Below are positions 5,808 to 9,911 of a DNA stretch of 9,911 nucleotides, piece by piece. The translations under genes and the position numbers were made by a program. The notes below the pieces were generated by a model, which ran no database searches, was not told the origin of the DNA, and saw only the letters and a program-made list of their open reading frames with translations. The stretch comes from JBGPBY01 sp041481485 (lineage in GTDB: Bacteria > Acidobacteriota > Terriglobia > 20CM-2-55-15). The stretch lies in contig JBGPBY010000259.1 in the NCBI GenBank assembly GCA_041481485.1, positions 1 to 9,911 of the forward strand. Direction: 5' to 3'. Positions within the stretch are counted from its first letter, which is position 1; each line of letters starts with the position of its first letter.

Positions 5808-6884
5808 CTAGCCGATCTTCGCCTCGAACACGCGATTGAAGGGCGTCTCTGTCGCTCTTTTGAATTTTTTGAGGCCTGCGGAAGCTGCAATCTTGCGAAA
5901 CTCCTCATCGGGTGCAATCGACCCCAAAGCCACCGGTCCAGACGAAATTGCGTTGGGTGTGCAGCACAGCACGGAAGCGGCAGAGTACAAACGTCCGACA
6001 GGATTGAAGTTCGATTCGGTCGTGGTTCCCGCTATCGGCTCAACGATCATGACACTGCCGTCGGGCTTCAGCGTTTCTCTGGCATGTTTGCATGCGCCTT
6101 CGGGGTCTCCCATATCGTGCAGACAATCGAAGAATGCAATGAGGTCATACCGATGGTCTGGGTAATCCGTCGCGGTGGCAACTTCGAAACGGCAGTTATC
6201 GCCGAAACCGCTTTCCCGCGCCGCGATTCGGGCGCATTCGATGGAAGGTGGATGGTAATCGAAGCCGTAGAATTTTGAGTTTGGAAACGCAGCAGCCATC
6301 AGGATGGTCGATGCTCCATGCCCGCAACCGACATCGGCCACAACCGCACCCTGCTGAAGTTTTGCAACTGCGCCATCCAGTGCGGGGAGCCAGGAACCAA
6401 TCAGATTTCCGATATAGGACGCGCGAAAAAATCGTTCGGTGCCGTTGAACAGATCGGAATGATGCTCACCCCAGCCCATACCATTTCCCGATCTGAAATT
6501 ATCGGCGATGCGGTCCGCCGATCGAGACATCGCTGTGGCGATCTGGAATCCTGCGGCGACGAAAAACGGGCTGTCCTCATCCGCCAGAGCTGCGGCTTGC
6601 TCGTCCGGCAGCCGATACTTTTTGCTTTCCGCATCGTATCCCACGTAGCCGCTGGCCGCCTGATTCATCAACCACTCGCGAATGTACCGCTCCGACAACT
6701 CCATCCGTATCGCCAGTTCTTCGGATGTCACTGGCCCCGATCTTTCCATTTCCTTGTAGATGCCGAGCCGATCCCCGATATGTGTCAAATTCGCGCTGAG
6801 AGCGGCACCCAAATCGCCAACAATCTTTCCGAGAAACGCTTCGAGCTTCTGCTGATTGATCTGACGTTTGGGTTTGGCGGACAT
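5808..6884 (-). CDS. SAM-dependent methyltransferase with N-terminal winged-helix domain (Rv2258c-like)
   Basis: The protein has 358 residues. Residues of about 12-95 form a helical/winged-helix domain (GDLGAALSANLTHIGDRLGI, then SEELAIRMELSERYIREWL and a beta hairpin GYVGYDAESKKYRL), of the kind used for dimerisation in small-molecule O-methyltransferases. The catalytic domain follows: motif I VADVGCGHGAS at 182-192, the acidic SAM-ribose residue Asp209 in FYGFDYHPPSI, LIAFFDCLHDMGDP at 248-261, and LKPDGSVMIVEP at 272-283. The layout resembles the mycobacterial Rv2258c-type family and some natural-product methyltransferases; the substrate is unknown. The ATG at 6884 has a strong AAAGGAG (6901-6895) ten bases upstream. 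Although the N-terminal domain looks like a DNA-binding fold, these proteins are enzymes rather than regulators. No biosynthetic cluster surrounds it. Confidence 0.88.
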   Translation of the reverse strand: MSAKPKRQINQQKLEAFLGKIVGDLGAALSANLTHIGDRLGIYKEMERSGPVTSEELAIRMELSERYIREWLMNQAASGYVGYDAESKKYRLPDEQAAALADEDSPFFVAAGFQIATAMSRSADRIADNFRSGNGMGWGEHHSDLFNGTERFFRASYIGNLIGSWLPALDGAVAKLQQGAVVADVGCGHGASTILMAAAFPNSKFYGFDYHPPSIECARIAARESGFGDNCRFEVATATDYPDHRYDLIAFFDCLHDMGDPEGACKHARETLKPDGSVMIVEPIAGTTTESNFNPVGRLYSAASVLCCTPNAISSGPVALGSIAPDEEFRKIAASAGLKKFKRATETPFNRVFEAKIG

Positions 6885-7234
6885 TATCTTCGGGCTCCTT
6901 TACAAAACTGGGTAACGCCAAGAGCCTATCATTTGAGCAAATCACGACAATTCAAAAATCTGAAAGTATGGAGAATTTCCTCCGCGACCGAGAAATCTTT
7001 CGCGAGAAATCTGTGGGACTGGTGGAATCGGTCTGCCTCCGATTCGCACATTCAATGGAACACAGTTGCCGCATAGTTGCCGCAGGATGGGGATTGAGGT
7101 GTCCAGACCTCGCACTTCGTGAGCTTCTGGTTGGTTTCGTCCGATCCGGTTGTTGGTGGCAAACCAATTGCGAACTGTCCGGCAGCAAGAATTGAGAGAT
7201 AACAATTGGCATCAGTTTTTTCCCGGAGGTAACC
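6885..7234. other. 350-bp intergenic region between methyltransferase and ferritin-like genes
   Basis: The two flanking genes diverge, so this stretch should hold both promoters. I see the methyltransferase ribosome-binding site (6895-6901) at one end and GGAGG (7225-7229) for the ferritin-like gene at the other. In between are a 10-bp direct repeat CGAGAAATCT (6989-6998 and 7003-7012), a 7-bp stem (7025-7045), a tandem 11-mer AGTTGCCGCA[T/G] (7064-7085) and a separated inverted pair CCAATTG/CAATTGG (7164-7170, 7203-7209). No convincing -35/-10 pair stands out. A 75-codon frame (6968-7195, +) and two overlapping minus-strand frames are present but have no family features and poor starts, so I do not call them genes. 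Confidence 0.6.
7025..7045 (+). repeat. perfect 7-bp inverted repeat (possible operator or RNA hairpin)
   Basis: GAATCGG (7025-7031) and CCGATTC (7039-7045) are exact reverse complements around a 7-base loop. It lies about 190 bp upstream of the ferritin-like start and about 140 bp upstream of the methyltransferase start. It could be a regulator site for either gene or a small hairpin in a long leader. There is no T-tract, so a terminator is unlikely. Confidence 0.35.
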
Positions 7235-7840
7235 ATGGGTCAATTCCTTTCAGACATTAAAGAAATTCGCCGCCGCGCGCGACTGAATATCGAAAAAGGT
7301 CCTGTCACTGAAAACTACAAGGCGGACCGGGACAAAGTGATTTCCGTGTTGAACGAAGCGCTGGCGACGGAAATCATCTGTGTGCTGCGCTACAAACGGC
7401 ACAATTACATGGCTGTTGGCATCAACGCAGAATCCGTTGCGGGAGAATTCCTTCAGCATGCGACTGAGGAACAGGTGCATGCGGACCAGCTTGCCGATCG
7501 GATCACACAGCTCCAGGGTGAACCCAATTTCAGTCCTGAAGGATTGTCGACGCGCAGCCACTCGGAGTATGTCGAGGGCGATTCACTCGTGGATATGATT
7601 CGAGAGGATCTCGTTGCAGAACGCATTGCCATCGAGTCGTACTCGGAGATTATCCGCTGGCTTGGAAACGACGATCCGACATCCAGAAAGCTCATGGAGG
7701 AAATTCTGGCAAAAGAAGAAGAGCATGCCGATGATCTTGCCCGGCTGCTTGCGACATACGAACCCGCAAAGCTTGCAGCGGCAAGAGAGCAGAAAGAGCA
7801 ATGGGAAAACGAAGGCGGCCGCAACGTTCGCCGCGCGTGA
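7235..7840 (+). CDS. bacterioferritin-like (ferritin superfamily) diiron protein
   Basis: This is a 201-residue four-helix-bundle protein that probably oxidises and stores iron or scavenges iron and peroxide. The ferroxidase pattern is visible: Glu46 (LATEIICVLRYK), Glu79-x2-His82 (EEQVHADQL), Glu129 (LVAERIAIESY) and Glu161-x2-His164 (KEEEHADDL). The Glu46-to-Glu79 spacing of 33 equals that of E. coli Bfr (18 to 51). HADQLADRITQLQGEPNF matches the region after helix B of bacterioferritin. The Met that ligates haem in Bfr (one residue after Glu51) is Gln80 here, so haem binding is unlikely. The protein is longer than Bfr (158): about 28 extra residues at the N-terminus, rich in Arg/Lys, and a charged tail ending GGRNVRRA. 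The start is fixed by GGAGG five bases before the ATG. The palindromic repeat begins 2 bp after its stop. Confidence 0.88.
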   Translation: MGQFLSDIKEIRRRARLNIEKGPVTENYKADRDKVISVLNEALATEIICVLRYKRHNYMAVGINAESVAGEFLQHATEEQVHADQLADRITQLQGEPNFSPEGLSTRSHSEYVEGDSLVDMIREDLVAERIAIESYSEIIRWLGNDDPTSRKLMEEILAKEEEHADDLARLLATYEPAKLAAAREQKEQWENEGGRNVRRA

Positions 7841-7842
7841 GG

Positions 7843-7937
7843 GAATGCGACTCCCCAATGTAGGGGCGGTCTATGGGATTGCATTCCTCAAAATTGCGGG
7901 CGGTCATAGACCGCCCCTACATTGGGGAGTCGCATTC
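7843..7937. repeat. long inverted repeat with 33-bp perfect arms (dispersed palindromic element, copy 2)
   Basis: The arms 7843-7875 and 7905-7937 are perfect reverse complements around a 29-base loop. CAATGTAGGGGCGGTCTATG and its complement are shared with copy 1 at 3741-3844. The right side continues inward with the same GACCGCC-type core as copy 1 (ATTGCGGGCGGTCATAG from 7893), but the left arm breaks off after CTATG, so the inner part of the left arm has been lost or replaced. It lies between two converging genes, 2 bp after the ferritin-like stop and 35 bp from the aldehyde dehydrogenase stop. It could act as a two-way transcription stop, although there is no T-run. Its outer arm sequence (GAATGCGACTCC) differs from that of copy 1 yet is still perfectly paired. 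Confidence 0.93.
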
Positions 7938-7972
7938 ATTCACGTTTTCATAGACCGTGTCTCAGCCGAACT

Positions 7973-9403
7973 TTAGAACGGATAGTGCGCCTGTCCCATC
8001 TGCACCGTGATCCATTTCACTTCGGTCAGGGCTTCCATGGACCACTGGCCGCCTTCGCGGCCCAGTCCCGAATTTTTCACGCCGCCGAAAGGAATGTGTT
8101 CTTCGTCATGAATCGTCGAGCTATTGATGTGCACCATCCCGGTTTCCAATTCCATCGCGAATTTGAACGCCAGTTGCAGGTCGTTCGTCAATACGGCTGA
8201 CGACAATCCGTAAGTGCTGTTGTTTGCGAGTTTCAGGGCGTGATCCGGGTCATTGGCCTTGATCACACTGGCCACCGGGCCAAACAATTCGTCGTCGTAC
8301 ACATCCATTCCGGGAGTGACGTCGGCAACCACCGTCGGTTCGAAGAAATTGCCTTTGTAATTCCCACCGCACGTCACGCGTGCACCCGCCTTCACCGAAG
8401 ATTTGATGCGTTTGTCGATGAACTCGCATTGTGACGCGCGAATCAACGGGCCAATCACGGTATGGGGATCGCGCGGATTTCCCACCTGCAGCGACTTTGC
8501 TTTTGCCGTGAGCAGTTCGACGAACTGATCGTAGATCGGCGCTTCGACGATGATGCGCGACCCGGCCATGCAAATCTGACCTTGATGAATAAACATGCCG
8601 AAAGCCGCGGTGTCGACGGCATACTTCAGGTCCGCATCCTTAAGAACAACAAGGGGACTCTTGCCGCCCATCTCCAGAGTTATCTTTTTGCGATTAGCTG
8701 CGCACTGTACCGCAAGTTCTCGTCCCACCGCCGAGGATCCGGTAAACCAGATCATTCGGACGCGCGGATCCTTCACCAGGACTTCTCCCATTTCCGGACC
8801 ATCGCCCGGCACCACGTTCAGCACTCCCGGCGGGAGGCCGGCTTCTTCGAAGGCTTCGGCGATTTTCAGACCGAGCAGCGATGTTTCTTCCGAAGGTTTC
8901 AAAATGAACGTGTTCCCTGCGGCCAGTGCCAAGCACACCTTTTTGGTACTGAGGATCAACGGAAAATTGAATGGCGCGATTCCGGCAACTACCCCGAGCG
9001 GGCGCCGGATCGCAATGGAGACCAGACCCGGCAGATCCGACGGCATGGTTTGGCCAAACAATCTCCGTGCTTCTCCAGCAGACGCCCGGACCTGCGTGAC
9101 CGTGAACGACACTTCAAATTGAGCCTTGCCAAATGTGGAGCCGGCTTCATCGATCAGAACATCCACGAATTCCGATCGTTTGGCTTCTATGATTTCCGCG
9201 GCGCGTATCAATATGATTTCGCGTTCGGCGGGCGGCCTGTTTGCCCAGGATTCGCGGGCCGCATATGCGGCATCGATGGCCTGGGTCATTTGCGCTGCGG
9301 CAGCCATGGATATTGTCGCCACAGTGCTGCCATCTGCGGGATTGAGGACGCTGGCCTGCTGTTTCTTGTCGAGCGTTATTCTCCGGCCATTGATGTAGGG
9401 CAT
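7973..9403 (-). CDS. NAD(P)-dependent aldehyde dehydrogenase (benzaldehyde/vanillin dehydrogenase-like)
   Basis: The enzyme oxidises an aldehyde to the carboxylic acid with NAD(P)+. It has 476 residues, a full-length ALDH. Key residues are in place: Asn146 in GIAPFNFPLI, Lys169 in FILKPSEET, the TGSSAVG turn at 221-227, Glu244 in LEMGGKSP, catalytic Cys278 in GQICMAGSR, and Glu372 in DELFGPVASV. The C-terminal PFGGVKNSGLGREGG is also standard. The short N-terminus (MPYINGRRI), the HQGQICMAGSR active site and the ending KWITVQMGQAHYPF are like the benzaldehyde/vanillin/salicylaldehyde group, so an aromatic aldehyde is a reasonable guess, but the substrate is not proven. GGAGG six bases before the ATG at 9403 supports the start. 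It diverges from the OsmC gene with a 68-bp spacer. No aromatic-degradation genes are adjacent, so a general detoxifying role is equally possible. Confidence 0.93.
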   Translation of the reverse strand: MPYINGRRITLDKKQQASVLNPADGSTVATISMAAAAQMTQAIDAAYAARESWANRPPAEREIILIRAAEIIEAKRSEFVDVLIDEAGSTFGKAQFEVSFTVTQVRASAGEARRLFGQTMPSDLPGLVSIAIRRPLGVVAGIAPFNFPLILSTKKVCLALAAGNTFILKPSEETSLLGLKIAEAFEEAGLPPGVLNVVPGDGPEMGEVLVKDPRVRMIWFTGSSAVGRELAVQCAANRKKITLEMGGKSPLVVLKDADLKYAVDTAAFGMFIHQGQICMAGSRIIVEAPIYDQFVELLTAKAKSLQVGNPRDPHTVIGPLIRASQCEFIDKRIKSSVKAGARVTCGGNYKGNFFEPTVVADVTPGMDVYDDELFGPVASVIKANDPDHALKLANNSTYGLSSAVLTNDLQLAFKFAMELETGMVHINSSTIHDEEHIPFGGVKNSGLGREGGQWSMEALTEVKWITVQMGQAHYPF

Positions 9404-9471
9404 CGAACACCTCCAAATGCAATGTTATGCTTTCGCGTCAACTTATATCGGAATCAACCTAGGAGGAAAAC
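9404..9471. promoter_or_regulatory. 68-bp divergent spacer between aldehyde dehydrogenase and OsmC genes
   Basis: Both genes start here in opposite directions, so both promoters must overlap or be close. The spacer contains the two Shine-Dalgarno sequences (GGAGG of the minus gene at 9414-9410, AGGAGG of the plus gene at 9461-9466). TTATATC lies in between, and on the minus strand TTGACG (9441-9436), a near-consensus -35. The TTGACG has no good -10 at the right distance. No clear operator palindrome is seen. Confidence 0.4.
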
Positions 9472-9897
9472 ATGAAAAGTAAGGCATCAGCGGTATGGCA
9501 GGGCGGACTCAAAGACGGAAAAGGGACGATTTCCGCAGACAGCGGCGTTTTGTCCAGTGTTCCGTACAACTTCAGCATGCGCTTTGAGGGGGCAAAAGGA
9601 ACAAACCCCGAAGAGCTGGTTGCTGCTGCCCATGCCGCCTGTTTCGCAATGGCGCTTTCTGCCCAGCTTGGAGAGGCCGGAATCACGGCGAAAAACATTG
9701 CCTCGACGGCTACAGTCTCACTGGAAAAGACGGACGCCGGATTCGCGGTCACATCCAGCCATCTGACCGTAACGGTTCAAGCGCCAGGAGCCAATCGCGC
9801 CGCCGTTGAGAAAGCAACCGAAAATGCAAAAGCCGGTTGCCCCATCTCCAAGTTATTGAACGCCAAGATTTCCCTCGACGCGACCTACGAGCTCTAA
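9472..9897 (+). CDS. OsmC/Ohr family peroxiredoxin
   Basis: The protein has 141 residues and belongs to the OsmC family of thiol-dependent organic hydroperoxide reductases. The two redox cysteines are Cys57 (AAHAACFAMALS) and Cys123 (AKAGCPISKLL), with Arg37 (SMRFEG) and Glu47/Glu48 (TNPEELVAAAHAAC) completing the active site. Compared with Ohr, the start (KASAVWQGGLKDGKGTIS) and the GTNPEELVAAAHAACF motif point to the OsmC branch. The start follows an excellent AGGAGG at 9461-9466, five bases before the ATG. TTATAT at 9443-9448 could be part of a -10 box, but no good -35 is seen. Only 14 bases remain after the stop, so downstream context is unknown. The divergent neighbour is an aldehyde dehydrogenase; lipid peroxide and aldehyde clearance would make sense together, but co-regulation is inference. 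Confidence 0.94.
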   Translation: MKSKASAVWQGGLKDGKGTISADSGVLSSVPYNFSMRFEGAKGTNPEELVAAAHAACFAMALSAQLGEAGITAKNIASTATVSLEKTDAGFAVTSSHLTVTVQAPGANRAAVEKATENAKAGCPISKLLNAKISLDATYEL

Positions 9898-9911
9898 CAT
9901 CTTTTAATGGG

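Noticed and set aside
6318..7076. 252-codon plus-strand frame antisense to the methyltransferase
   Set aside because: It mirrors the methyltransferase, whose SAM motif and ribosome-binding site are clear; no recognisable features.
6968..7195. 75-codon plus-strand frame in the long intergenic region
   Set aside because: No good ribosome-binding site and no family features, and overlapping frames of similar size exist on the other strand; treated as non-coding.
8462..9475. 337-codon plus-strand frame antisense to the aldehyde dehydrogenase
   Set aside because: Shadow frame of a full-length ALDH with all catalytic residues; the composition is not protein-like.

Overview
The window is about 9.9 kb of ordinary, gene-dense bacterial chromosome with moderate to high G+C. 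It shows no phage, transposase, CRISPR array, rRNA or tRNA. The genes are housekeeping, cofactor and stress genes. The lineage cannot be read directly. My best guess is Acidobacteriota or a similar soil/environmental lineage. That rests on the ThiS-ThiG fusion, the long palindromic intergenic repeats with a GGGGCGGTCTATGACCGCCC core, and the protein styles. It is inference only.

Region 1 (1-3599, minus strand) is the start of a respiratory complex I operon, read right to left as nuoA-nuoE-nuoH-nuoJ-nuoK-nuoL, with nuoL cut by the window edge. The genes are stitched together by 1-4 bp stop/start overlaps or direct abutment. The order is that of a standard nuoA-N operon, but nuoB, C, D, F, G and I are absent from their usual places. 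The cluster therefore encodes the membrane arm plus NuoE, and the rest of the peripheral arm must lie elsewhere if a full enzyme is made. A near-consensus sigma-70 promoter lies upstream of nuoA.

Region 2 (3600-3922) is the divergent spacer between nuoA and the thiazole gene. It holds the nuo promoter, a 12-bp perfect palindrome over its -10 box, and a 41-bp-arm inverted repeat.

Region 3 (3923-6884) holds two convergent pairs packed almost without spacers. A fused ThiS-ThiG thiazole synthase (+) faces a DUF983 zinc-ribbon membrane protein (-). YajQ (+) faces a winged-helix SAM methyltransferase (-). DUF983 and yajQ diverge from only 23 bp, and yajQ may be translated from a leaderless mRNA.

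Region 4 (6885-9911) starts with a roughly 350-bp non-coding leader, followed by a bacterioferritin-like diiron protein (+). A second copy of the palindromic repeat comes next, then an aryl-type aldehyde dehydrogenase (-) divergent from an OsmC-family peroxide reductase (+). Iron storage, aldehyde oxidation and organic hydroperoxide reduction together suggest a detoxification/oxidative-stress neighbourhood. They are separate transcription units, not one operon.

I found no convincing new multi-gene system. The points most worth checking are the stripped nuo gene order, the ThiSG fusion with its buried Gly-Gly-Gly, and the paired palindromic elements whose outer arms differ between copies but stay self-complementary.
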